Source: Asterionellopsis glacialis
Lineage: Eukaryota > Bacillariophyta > Plagiogrammaphyceae > Rhaphoneidales > Asterionellopsidaceae
Assembly: GCA_014885115.2 (NCBI GenBank)
Contig: WKLE02002847.1
Span: 1-17,552 of the forward strand
Direction: 5' to 3'
DNA: 17,552 bases
Below, piece by piece: positions 1-9,125 of this stretch. The notes under the pieces are model-generated. The model was not told the origin of the DNA, ran no database searches, and saw only the letters and a program-made list of their open reading frames with translations. Position 1 is the stretch's first letter, and the number at the start of each line of letters is the position of its first letter. The translations under genes and the position numbers were made by a program.

Positions 1-279
1 GAAACGCTAGTAAAGTGAAAACGAGCCGGCCGGTCTACTGTCCACCCAGGATAGATGATTGTGAATGGACTCCTAGTTCCTATTTCCTACAGTACCACTT
101 ACCCGGTACGCTTAAAAAAGAAATCAGAAAGCAAAAACTGCAGCAAGACCATAACGACGCGATTGGCTGGATGTAGACTAGTAGGTACAGAATCATCTCC
201 AATCAAAACACTGGTACAGAGTGTAGTGGTTGTAATAGCTATTATAGAGTTCCAATGCAATTGAATAAGTCGAAAACCA
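1..279. other. 5' flank of the two-pore channel gene
   Basis: No gene is supported here. The reading frame of the downstream channel is closed by a TGA 18 bp before its ATG at 280, so that ATG is the first in frame. The stretch contains four GTAC tetranucleotides (about 92, 106, 184 and 212), a motif that recurs in other non-coding parts of the window. It probably holds the promoter and 5' UTR of the channel gene. Confidence 0.5.
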
Positions 280-3255
280 ATGACTATACGAAACGAAGAA
301 GGGACATACTCGGGAAATAGGGAACAGCAAACATCAGTTGAAGCCACATCGTCGTTTACTGCAACCACTAATGAGGAGACACCTCTTTTACCGTCTGACA
401 AACTGTCTGACAGCAAGGCGCAGAGTAGTCGGATTGTTCGATTGAAAGAATTCAAAGATACCTCACAGGGTCCACTTGTGTTGGAAAATTGGACAGACTT
501 GAAACAGGATAAAATTGTTGCACCACGAGAACGTGTCGGTTCGGCGGCATTTCTTCTTTGTGATGCTATTTTGGGGCAAGAAAATGAAGATGCAGGGGGG
601 CATTTTGCATTTGATCCGTATGAATCGGACGAAACTCCATTAAGAAACAAAATCAGTATATCTTGTAGAAGAATCGTTTCGATATTGTGGGTTCGAAAAC
701 TTGTTAAATCCGTTGCATGGCTACTAGTGTTCCTAAGTTTTTTTGAACCGCCTGGATGGTGCAAGGACTTTGCATCGGAAGATGGTTCCGTGGTTGGCTG
801 TGAAGGAGCCATGAATGCGAGGGGGCCTCCTGCCGAAGATCCCAACTCAGATGTCGTGGTAGAGTACTATCCGAACACTGGAACACTCTTAGTCACAACT
901 GAACAAGAGGAAGTCATCGAATTAGTTTTTGTATTCATCATTCTAATTTTCGTATTACTGGGTATTGCCAGAGATGGAATGTCTTTAAGAATTTATTTTC
1001 GTGACGGACCAAGAAAAAATCTTCGTTTCTTGAGAGCGTTGTCGATTGTAGCACTCTTGGTTGGGCAACTTATATTCTTTAGACGACCTTTCCGACATTT
1101 GTTTCGAATAATACTTGCTATCACTCTGACTGGCAGTGTTCAAAGAGAATTTCGTAATGTTTGGAAAATGGTAAGAGCATCTGGGTACTTACTATTTCTT
1201 TTGCTTTGGAAATCTTCATTATTATCTTGGCATACATCACGTGTATTAGTATTCAACTATGGAATTCATTTGCTCTCTTTCTCTCTACCTGCAGATGCCT
1301 GAGATCTTTAAAGTCCTTGCCTTGCTCTTCATCCTCGTTGTTTTTTATGGATGGATTGGAGTTATGGCATTTTACGACCATCCCCAGGGCGAGTATTTTT
1401 CAAATTTGCTAGAGGCAGTCTGGACACTCTGGATTTGCATAACGACTGCCAACTACCCCGACGTCATGATGGTGGGTTACAATGAAAATAGATTGGTGGC
1501 TCTCTACTTCGTTTCTTTCATGATCATTACCTTCTTCTTTATGATGAACGTGATTCTGGCCTCGGTTGTTAATACGTACGATAATCTTCACGAAGCTTTC
1601 GAAAAGGAGCGCGAAAACAAATCACAAACAAATCTGAAGCATGCATTTGATGAACTTCGCCTCAATCCAAAGGATACAACAATTGATCGTGAAACAATCA
1701 TGGCTCTATTGATTGTTTTAAATGAGGATTTTCCGCAGCTTAGGTAAGAATCTAACTTGAATACTCCCCCCTTGCCGAGATTAGAATGCAAGCATCCAAA
1801 TCTCACGATTCGCTTTTTTCTCATTAGGGAAATACCCGAAGACGAAGCCAAAATACTGTTTGGTTTCCTAGATAAGGACGGAACAGACAAGATATCTGAA
1901 GAAGAGTTCATGGATTTTTGTAACGTGAGTAATGACAAGCTTCGAGTCTCGAGGGTAAAATGGAACATTTGAAACTTCACTCACATGTTTCTTCCTATTT
2001 TCATTCGTCTTTTAGGTTATGCTACTCAAATTCGAGAAGGCTTCATTGTACAGGCCAATTATTGAACATTACTGCCCACACTTTTATAAATCGAAGTTTT
2101 GGCAAGCCGTCATAAGGTATATCGACTCTCCAACATTCGAAATAACCATTGATATTGTGCTTGTTTTGAATGCTGTGATCATTGGTATACAGTCATACCC
2201 CATTCTCATCGGAGAAACAGTTGAAGTGAACCCACATGTTGCTGATGGGCAGATTGATACAATTTGGGAAGCAATGGAAACTGCGTTTACTATTTTTTAC
2301 TGCTTCGAAATGCTCTTTAAAATACTTGTCAAGGGATGGAGGAGTTTTTGCAGCAGTATGCGAAATTTGTTTGATTTTCTCATTACAGCTCTCTCAGTTG
2401 TCGCATCGATCTACGTGTACTATCCAAACGATTTCAGTGACAGTCGTCTCATCCGGTATATTGTTATGATGCGGGTTCTTCGTCTCTCGAGGTTGTTGGT
2501 CGCTATGAAGCAATTTCAAGTTATTGGTAATACTTGTGTTGAAATTCTTCCAGCTGTGTCTAGGGTATTCATCCTTCTCTTTTGCATCATGTATCTTTTC
2601 TCGACTCTAGGCGTCATTCTTTTTGGCGGTGTGAGTAATTTTTGGAGTTCCTCATGTTTACCTTGACAATGCACAGTACTAAATTACTAACCGATTACGT
2701 GCCATTTTGTTTTCCTTCAAATAATAGATGATATCTCGGGATCCATCTAATCCATTAAGCTATTTGGTTCTAGATACAGACTTTTCCGACAGCGATTACT
2801 GGGCAAACAACTTTAATGATTTACTTGGGGGGATGAATGTTTTATTCAATTTACTAGTTATCAACAACTGGACAGAATGTGAGGCTGGTTTTGAGGCGGT
2901 TACACAATCTAAATGGACCCGCCTTTTCTTCTTGGCATTCCACATTGCTGGGGTGATCATGGTAAACAACGTTGTGATTGCAATAGTTATCAACCAGTTC
3001 ATTGACCAGTGGGACAAACAACACGAATATAATTCACTTGCAAATGTTGAAGGAGAAGCAATAATTGTCGGGCGTCACGCAATTTTCAATGCAAGAGAGA
3101 TAACTGGCACCAAAACTGGGGCCACTGGCGATTATGTTGCGCGTGTTCGACGTACCTCCCAGTTGGGTCAGCACGCTTTCTTGAGACGCGTCTTTAGTAG
3201 AGGATCCTCTGGCGGCTCTACTAGTAATTCAGAACGTCAATCTACCAATCAATAA
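280..3255 (+). CDS. TPC: Two-pore cation channel (TPC family) with EF-hand linker
   Basis: Predicted 859-aa channel: join(280..1170, 1295..1743, 1828..1924, 2016..2630, 2728..3255). All four introns are GT-AG (124, 84, 91 and 97 bp) and restore one frame. Two six-helix domains flank a cytosolic linker. Domain I has FFEPPGWC after its first helix and pore filter TTANYPDV (residues 347-354), the TPC filter I signature. The linker holds a canonical EF-hand loop D462-E473 (DKDGTDKISEEE), preceded by a degenerate one. Domain II has an S4 with R632, R635 and R638 and filter II VINNW (728-732). EF-hands in the linker are typical of plant TPC1 and absent from animal TPCs. An acidic dileucine EETPLL (32-37) suggests sorting to a vacuolar membrane. 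By family knowledge it would be a voltage-gated, Ca2+-modulated cation channel; gating and selectivity are inferred. Short linkers between exons are all consistent with AtTPC1-like order. Confidence 0.9.
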
Positions 3256-3657
3256 TTAATATTGCGCCCAAAAAATCCTCCGTTCAGTTATACCCGGACT
3301 TTAAAGTCCCATGCTGATTGAGAGAGTCCGAACGACCGTCCATTATTCTTTGGCAACAGAAACAGGTGAAAGCTGCCGCACTGATGATTCTAATGAACTA
3401 CATGTATATTTTGTAAACTAAAGTCAAACTGTACTTTAAATGATATGGTCTGTTCTGCATGTATAAGAGATCTATAGAGGTTCTCGATTGATTTACTTGC
3501 TGAAGGATGCAAAGTTGCGTGGTAAAATTTTGAAAGTTTTTTAGTAGACGTAGTGTAGAACTCTATAATATGTATTGGAGATTTTTTACAGTAACTGCTA
3601 TAGAATGTTAGCTCTTGTTATTCTAGCAAGTTGAAAACATCATTGAGATATAATATT
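3256..3657. other. Convergent intergenic region (3' UTRs)
   Basis: This 402-bp AT-rich stretch lies between the stop of the channel gene (+) and the stop of the bestrophin gene (-), so it should contain both 3' UTRs and polyadenylation sites. I see no open frame, tRNA or strong repeat in it. Confidence 0.5.
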
Positions 3658-5028
3658 TCAAGCAGAGCTATTATCTCTATTCTGGTCCACATTTATTGCA
3701 TGCCATTCCACAACCTGTTTGGCACGTTGTTTCAATAGTGCACAACTGTATTCTATAGGCAGTATGCTAAATGGCTCCTCCAACTGGATAGCAAGTTCAT
3801 CAATACCTAGAAAGAAAAAGGAGATCAAAGTCGTTGCAGGGACCAGCAAAATGTGATTCCAGCTACTTGCAAATGAATCATACATGGCCAAAGGCAGTGC
3901 AAGGAGCCAAGCAGCTAAGAATCTTGTTGTATGTCTGCTATATACAAGAGGTACAGGGTATCGCAGAGTCTTTATGCAGGATTCGATGCAATCAAGAATG
4001 ATGACAATGCTTTTATCCATTTCACGTTTCTTCCCATCATCTATTGGCAACTTATCAATTGCTGCAGAGAGATCTTGTATTGCCCACAATGGCCTATCTT
4101 TTGATTGTATCAACCTTTCTGCCACGTTAGAGTCGAGACTTTTTCGCACATGGGCTACAAAGCTTGCTTCTTCTTGTTCCGGGCTGCGAAGGTGATTTTG
4201 AAGAGATCTTAAAACAGCCCAGGATGCCAATCCAATTTCCTTGAGCAAACGATTTGAGTCTCCTCCTGCAGGTAACCACGTCGAAGACATACGTAAAATG
4301 TTTTTCAACTGTGAAAGTATCCTTGACATGTTATTCTGCGCTTCAAGCCATCTTTGGTAGCTTGAATTTGTTCGGAAGACCAGAAGCAGCCCAAGAGCAG
4401 AAGCGCAGAAGGAAAATGGCTGAACAGAAAGCCGCATAGTGCAATATTTGCTCAAGAAAGAACGGGAATTGAAAGGAGCCCATTTGTCTAAAAGACCATT
4501 CCATATGACGGTCGTCAATGCAACACACGTCATTGTTAAGACGCCTGTTGCCAATTGCCTCGCAACACCACTCAAAAAGATACTACCTAGATTTTCAAAA
4601 AGTCGATCAGGATTTCGATGTCTTGCCCAATCTGAATTTCTCAAGAAAACAGTACGTCTATACTCACGAGACTCTTCCCCATATGGTACTTTTCCTGTTT
4701 CTAGACGTGCAGCCTCCATTGATCCTGGTCGAGGTGCATCAGATATAGAGTCCGACAAAATTGCATATCTATGACTTCTCTTTCCCTTCCGTTTTGTTTT
4801 TTGTACACAACTAGCAGAAGTAAACTCTTTGCAGTCTAATTGCGGAACGAAGGCAAATTTTAATCGCTGCTGAGATAGCAATCGTCGTTGTCGCTCATTT
4901 GGCGGTATTGAAATTGCGCTGTGTGAAGCTTCTCCAAGACCATTAAAGATTAAATGAACAGTTATGACGAAGAACCAACGAGAACTACACAAAGGTCCTA
5001 TTGTCCTCATAATGGCAGTTTGTATCAA
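3658..5028 (-). CDS. Bestrophin-like anion (chloride/bicarbonate) channel, probably plastidial
   Basis: Single-exon 456-aa protein of the bestrophin/UPF0187 family (plant VCCN1, algal BST). The family core starts near residue 139 with NPDRLFENLGSIF. Membrane segments lie around 155-178, 203-219, 367-388 and 391-409. Hallmarks are FRTNSSYQRWLEA (218-230) after the second helix and EEPFSILPIEYSC (417-429) near the end, matching the conserved acidic-PF motif. The first ~138 residues are an extension: a hydrophobic signal-like stretch (17-31) and KFAFVPQ (57-63), which resembles the A|F plastid motif but lies unusually far from the signal core. M7 is an alternative start. Plant VCCN1 is a thylakoid Cl- channel; Chlamydomonas BST1-3, and reportedly a diatom homologue, supply bicarbonate towards the pyrenoid. 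Which ion this one carries is not visible. It is divergent from the HCF101 gene. Confidence 0.88.
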   Translation of the reverse strand: MIQTAIMRTIGPLCSSRWFFVITVHLIFNGLGEASHSAISIPPNERQRRLLSQQRLKFAFVPQLDCKEFTSASCVQKTKRKGKRSHRYAILSDSISDAPRPGSMEAARLETGKVPYGEESREYRRTVFLRNSDWARHRNPDRLFENLGSIFLSGVARQLATGVLTMTCVALTTVIWNGLLDKWAPFNSRSFLSKYCTMRLSVQPFSFCASALGLLLVFRTNSSYQRWLEAQNNMSRILSQLKNILRMSSTWLPAGGDSNRLLKEIGLASWAVLRSLQNHLRSPEQEEASFVAHVRKSLDSNVAERLIQSKDRPLWAIQDLSAAIDKLPIDDGKKREMDKSIVIILDCIESCIKTLRYPVPLVYSRHTTRFLAAWLLALPLAMYDSFASSWNHILLVPATTLISFFFLGIDELAIQLEEPFSILPIEYSCALLKQRAKQVVEWHAINVDQNRDNSSA

Positions 5029-5624
5029 AGGTCAAAGGCTTTTGAGTATCACGATGTAATCAATATGTAATTCGATTATCGAATGGTGGAATGGCAGGGT
5101 GGCCCACAGGAAAATGTTCACTGGTTGTGATGTACAGAGTTGTGACAAAAGCAACAGTCGCCTCCGTCGCCTCCGTCCCTTGCGATCTTTTTCTGTGAGC
5201 ATCGTCGATTGGGTCCAGAGAGTCCTATAATAATACTAACTATTCAAGAGATCGAGCCAATACCGACATAAGAAGAAACTACTAGTGAATCAAAATCGGA
5301 GTTGAATTGCACCTATATAGTCTACTTTTTTTTTCATAGCCAATACATCCAGGACATGTATCTTAGACATATGAAAAATTTGGCGATATGTTTGATGACG
5401 TCAATTTTGTTCACAAAAAAATTATAGTCAGTGCGAGATGGCTTGCCGGACTCCTGCCGCCAGTCAATCCCAAAACCTGAAAGCAAAACCCGGATATTGA
5501 AGTAGAAAAAAAGGGGTTCAACTTGGAACCTTCTCTTGTGACGGAAATCCACACACCTCGTCACTTTCATCTTCAATTTGTTTCTTGACGACAACTGGAC
5601 AAATCCTAGCCCCAAAAGATAAGC
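5029..5624. promoter_or_regulatory. Shared divergent promoter of bestrophin and HCF101 genes
   Basis: These 596 bp separate two divergent start codons, so they must hold both promoters and 5' UTRs. The half near HCF101 has one perfect TGACGTCA palindrome (5396-5403) and three more TGACG/CGTCA half-sites, at 5539-5543, 5559-5563 and 5586-5590. Near the bestrophin side there is a short direct repeat GTCGCCTCC (about 5157-5176). The small antisense open frame inside (5334-5633) has no recognisable features. Confidence 0.55.
5396..5403. promoter_or_regulatory. CRE/CCRE-like bZIP palindrome TGACGTCA
   Basis: A perfect 8-bp cAMP-response-element palindrome lies 222 bp upstream of the HCF101 ATG and 368 bp upstream of the bestrophin ATG. 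In the diatom Phaeodactylum, TGACGT/ACGTCA elements (CCREs) in the ptca1 promoter mediate CO2/cAMP response through bZIP factors. That this copy is functional is inference. Confidence 0.4.
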
Positions 5625-7307
5625 ATGCGGCAATCAATGCCAATGGCGTTTGTTCGTGTTTTTATCCTACTTTTCTGCGCTGTTTCAAAATATGTAACTG
5701 CCTTTGCTCCCACAACTTTTTATCGAGCAAAGTCGGCATCATCATTGAACGCTCCTCAATGGACGAAACCACTTGAAGCGTCAGCTTCGTCGTCTGAATC
5801 TGAAGATCTTCCTGAGGTACCTACCGAATGGCGTGGAGAAGTCCTTGGTGCTCTATCCTCAGTGATTGATCCAGATCTAAATAATGACATTGTGTCCCTT
5901 GGATTTGTACAAAACTTGGCAATAAACGGCCGAAAAGTTTCGTTTGATGTAGAACTTACGACACCTGCCTGTCCAGTTAAGGACCAATTTGCTATGGAAT
6001 GTGAAAACCTTATCAACGCCCTCCCGTGGACCACAGATGTCTCAGTCACCATGACAGCCCAACCTACAGCAATGGACACAGAAAGTATCGGCATGTCTCA
6101 AGTTGGTGCAGTAATTGCTGTATCGAGTTGTAAAGGTGGCGTGGGAAAGTCCACAACCTCAGTAAATTTAGCGTACGCCTTACAATCCTTAGGAGCAAGC
6201 GTAGGAATCTTCGATTGTGACGTATACGGTCCAAGCTTACCCACAATGATCAAGCCTGATGATGACATGGTAAGATTCATTGGACGCCAAATTGCTCCTC
6301 TTCAACGAAATGGAGTAAAGCTAATGAGTTTTGGATACGTGAATGAAGGATCTGCCGTAATGCGTGGTCCCATGGTAACTCAACTGTTGGACCAGTTCCT
6401 GAGTGTCACGAATTGGGGTGCTCTTGATTATCTTATCCTGGATATGCCCCCCGGGACTGGTGACATCCAACTGACCTTGACTCAGCGACTAAACATTACT
6501 GCTGCTGTCATCGTTACAACTCCACAAGAGCTAAGTTATGCCGACGTTGTACGTGGTATTGAGATGTTCGATTCTGTGAATGTTCCCTGTGTCGCGGTGG
6601 TTGAAAATATGGCGTATTACGAGGTGGATAAGAGCCCAAAAATTGACGAAGCTTCTCTGAAAGAATCCTTTGCAAAAAAGTTGGGAGAAGAAGGATTTGG
6701 TACAGACGGTAAAACCACAGAAGATTTGGCGGCAGAATTAGTCCAACTTGTTCAAAGTCAACAAAGTTCATCTGAGAAAGAAAGGGTTGAAATATTCGGA
6801 CCCGGTCACAAGAGGAGACTTTCAGAACAATGGGGTATTGACCAAACATTTTCAATGCCTTTGATGGATAGAATTGCTGCCAATGGAGATTCCGGTACTC
6901 CTTATATTCTTGACTACCCCGATAGTCCTCAAGCGGATATTTATCATGATCTTGCTGCATCTGTTGTAGTTGAGGTAGCGAAGTCGAAGTTTTCTAATAA
7001 GGGTGAAAGACCTGCTATTTCGTACGACGAAAATGAACACATCATTAAGGTTGGAGAAGATTCTATAGCACCTGCTGCACTAAGAAGAGAATGCCGATGC
7101 GCTGCCTGTGTCGAGGAGCTTACCGGCAGACAAATCTTAGTACCCAGTGATATCCCCGAGTCTGTCCGCCCGATCAATATGGCACCAACAGGAAACTATG
7201 CTCTCTCGGTTGACTGGTCAGATGGGCACAAGTCTCTTTACCCCTATCGCCAAATCAATGCCTTGATTGATTCGAAAGAGGAGGTTAAGGAGAAAGTATC
7301 ACTGTAG
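5625..7307 (+). CDS. HCF101: HCF101-type Mrp/NBP35 P-loop ATPase, plastid Fe-S cluster scaffold
   Basis: Single-exon 560-aa protein with the three-part HCF101 architecture. A hydrophobic signal ends in VTAFAPTTF (24-32), the diatom A|F plastid motif. A DUF59/MIP18 domain spans about 70-145 with ACPVK at 115-119 (C116). The Mrp ATPase follows, with deviant Walker A CKGGVGKST (169-177), FDCDVYGPSLP, and LDMPPGTGD (switch II/Walker B). A DUF971 domain (about 466-550) carries CRCAAC (C490, C492, C495). In Arabidopsis HCF101 assembles [4Fe-4S] clusters for photosystem I, so a stromal role is likely. Odd points: an extra charged segment (about 335-388) sits after ENM, and the residue after ENM is Ala330, where I recall Cys in plant HCF101. 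The start at 5625 is preferred because the signal peptide begins there; M5 and M7 are alternatives. Confidence 0.93.
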   Translation: MRQSMPMAFVRVFILLFCAVSKYVTAFAPTTFYRAKSASSLNAPQWTKPLEASASSSESEDLPEVPTEWRGEVLGALSSVIDPDLNNDIVSLGFVQNLAINGRKVSFDVELTTPACPVKDQFAMECENLINALPWTTDVSVTMTAQPTAMDTESIGMSQVGAVIAVSSCKGGVGKSTTSVNLAYALQSLGASVGIFDCDVYGPSLPTMIKPDDDMVRFIGRQIAPLQRNGVKLMSFGYVNEGSAVMRGPMVTQLLDQFLSVTNWGALDYLILDMPPGTGDIQLTLTQRLNITAAVIVTTPQELSYADVVRGIEMFDSVNVPCVAVVENMAYYEVDKSPKIDEASLKESFAKKLGEEGFGTDGKTTEDLAAELVQLVQSQQSSSEKERVEIFGPGHKRRLSEQWGIDQTFSMPLMDRIAANGDSGTPYILDYPDSPQADIYHDLAASVVVEVAKSKFSNKGERPAISYDENEHIIKVGEDSIAPAALRRECRCAACVEELTGRQILVPSDIPESVRPINMAPTGNYALSVDWSDGHKSLYPYRQINALIDSKEEVKEKVSL

Positions 7308-7776
7308 CCTGATAAACATATCTCCAAAGCATGTTAACGTTTACGAGTAGAAATATTTTTTTTAATTTAGAGATTCTACCGACTTGCTATCTGAGATGAA
7401 TTCAAACTGCATGTGATTGTCATCTTGCGATTTTTTCTCCACAGCCATGGATGGTACGAGTACTGTTTGGAAGAATCCATTTTTTTTAAATTTCGATTAT
7501 CTCGTCTGTCCCTTCCCCGTTGAACCTTTGCAGTGGATAATGATTTGTTTGGCAACACACAATTTTTCTTGACATCAAATCAATGAAGAGCCGCGCTTTT
7601 CCCAGCCTTCGAAGTTTTTTTCTTGCTCACACCCTAGGAACGCATACTCTCTTACTTCCGACAAAGGCTCGCACCTCTAAAGAGGTAATACTTGCGCAAA
7701 AATCTGTTGATCATCCCAGAGCAATAACTTGCAATTTTTTCCTTTTGCTGTACAGCAAAACTTGCACCATTTGTAG
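7308..7776. other. Intergenic region with possible 5' exon of the RibD-like gene
   Basis: This stretch holds the HCF101 3' UTR and the RibD-like promoter, with several T-runs. An ATG at 7583 opens a frame that could be spliced at GTAATA (7685) to the AG at 7775-7776. That would add 34 residues exactly in phase with the ATG at 7777 through a 92-bp intron with a T-rich tract. The alternative AG at 7754-7755 would hit a stop. The unspliced frame instead ends at 7780, overlapping that ATG. Confidence 0.3.
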
Positions 7777-9018
7777 ATGAAACAAAAAATTATGTTCCGA
7801 ATGATGAATTTACTAGCGCTCTCTAACAGTATTCGGTATGCGATGTGCCGAAACACAGCATTCCATGTGCTCCGAGGTAATAAAAAATACTCCGGAATGC
7901 CGACAACGCCAAATTATCAAATTTTCGGTGAAGCGAAAGTAGCATGCTTTTCTTCCCCATCAGATAAAGATGAAGCTATCTCGGACGAAGATGTTCGATT
8001 CATGCAACTTGCAGTAAAACATGCTCAAAACGGTCTTGGTCATACATTCCCAAATCCAGCTGTAGGGTGCGTTTTGATTCGTCAAGATACGAAGGAAGTG
8101 ATTGGTTCCGGATTTCACCCCCGTGCCGGTTTGCCTCATGCTGAGGTCTTCGCTCTGCTAGAGGCATGTGGTCATGTGAAAGATGGAGTTGCTGCCGCTA
8201 CGTCTGTTTTGCCTGAACTTTCACATACACCTGTGGAACCGACCGAACTGGCAAGTTTAGTACAGGACTTGTCTAGTCAGTATGGTCAAGATGGATCACA
8301 AGAAAAACTTTTTGGCAAGGCGTTTGAAACTATTCCTGTAACTGCATATGTCACACTAGAACCTTGTTGTCATTATGGAAAAACGCCACCTTGTGCCGCA
8401 TCTTTAAAAGTAGCCAATGTCGATCGAGTAGTGGTGGGGTTTAGAGATCCAAATCCAAGAGTTGATGGCGGAGGGGTAAAGCTTTTAGAGGACGCAGGAG
8501 TTCGGGTCGACCTTTTATTGAATTCCGAAGTAGGTCAAGACGTATCTTCCTCCTGCTCGGAGCTAGTTGAATGCTTTGTTAAGCGGATCACACCACAAGA
8601 TCGTGAAAAGGGGGATTATTCTCATGTCAACGGAGCGATGCGGTCGGCACTTCGAAGTTTAGCAAATAGAAAAAAAGCGGATGGTTCCCTTGCGGAGCTA
8701 GAGTGGCCAAGGAAGTCTGGAAAACTACAGAAGGCGGATATTGAGGAAAATCTTGAAAATGCAATTGATTCCCTTTCTTTGAACCCGACCTGGTTAGAAT
8801 CTGTCGACTCTAAGCTGTGGCAAGATGAAATAGTACTGATTCGATTAAACAATGCAGTTGCAAAGAAAAAGGGAGCAAAACTCTTGGGCGAACGTATTGC
8901 TAAGGAACTTGATGCACATGTTGCTCAAGTAGTTGGTCACACTGCTCTACTCTACAGGGAAGGCATTCCTCCGGTACTCGATCTGAATGAACTTACTGCG
9001 GAGAAATTAGAAGAATAG
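7777..9018 (+). CDS. RIBD: RibD-type pyrimidine deaminase without reductase, with C-terminal CRM/YhbY-like segment
   Basis: 413-aa protein. The N-terminal half (about 65-280) is a riboflavin-specific cytidine-deaminase-like domain acting on 2,5-diamino-6-ribosylamino-pyrimidinone 5'-phosphate. It shows FPNPAVGCVL, zinc/catalytic HAE (H121, E123) and PCCHYGKTPPC (ligands C197 and C206), all intact, plus FRDPNPRVDGGG. About 45 extra residues separate the two zinc motifs. The reductase domain of bacterial RibD is absent, so it should be deaminase-only and need a separate reductase. The C-terminus (about 345-400), with EIVLIRL, an alpha segment and VAQVVGHTALLYRE, resembles the second half of a CRM/YhbY RNA-binding domain; the GxxG loop is not evident. 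The N-terminus has a short hydrophobic part and NTAFHV (26-31), a possible A|F plastid motif. The start could be extended by an upstream exon. It converges with the next gene, 107 bp between stops. Confidence 0.85.
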   Translation: MKQKIMFRMMNLLALSNSIRYAMCRNTAFHVLRGNKKYSGMPTTPNYQIFGEAKVACFSSPSDKDEAISDEDVRFMQLAVKHAQNGLGHTFPNPAVGCVLIRQDTKEVIGSGFHPRAGLPHAEVFALLEACGHVKDGVAAATSVLPELSHTPVEPTELASLVQDLSSQYGQDGSQEKLFGKAFETIPVTAYVTLEPCCHYGKTPPCAASLKVANVDRVVVGFRDPNPRVDGGGVKLLEDAGVRVDLLLNSEVGQDVSSSCSELVECFVKRITPQDREKGDYSHVNGAMRSALRSLANRKKADGSLAELEWPRKSGKLQKADIEENLENAIDSLSLNPTWLESVDSKLWQDEIVLIRLNNAVAKKKGAKLLGERIAKELDAHVAQVVGHTALLYREGIPPVLDLNELTAEKLEE

Positions 9019-9125
9019 AGATGTCGCGGTTGCATATATTATAAAGTGTACAAAATTAACTTTTTCCTAGTAGTACCGGGCACGTAAAAATGCAATTATA
9101 ATGTTTTAGTTCTGTGTTGCAGAAA

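Noticed and set aside
55..264. 69-codon frame before the channel gene
   Set aside because: Short, without motif, and separated by a stop; more likely 5' flank.
99..845. 248-codon open frame on the minus strand
   Set aside because: It lies antisense to exon 1 of the two-pore channel, which has clear family motifs; its translation is Ser-rich and featureless.
5334..5633. 99-codon minus-strand frame in the divergent promoter
   Set aside because: It covers the HCF101 start and promoter; no domain, and no supporting splice or homology signal.
6514..6960. 148-codon minus-strand frame inside HCF101
   Set aside because: It is a shadow of a well-conserved coding region, with no recognisable domain.
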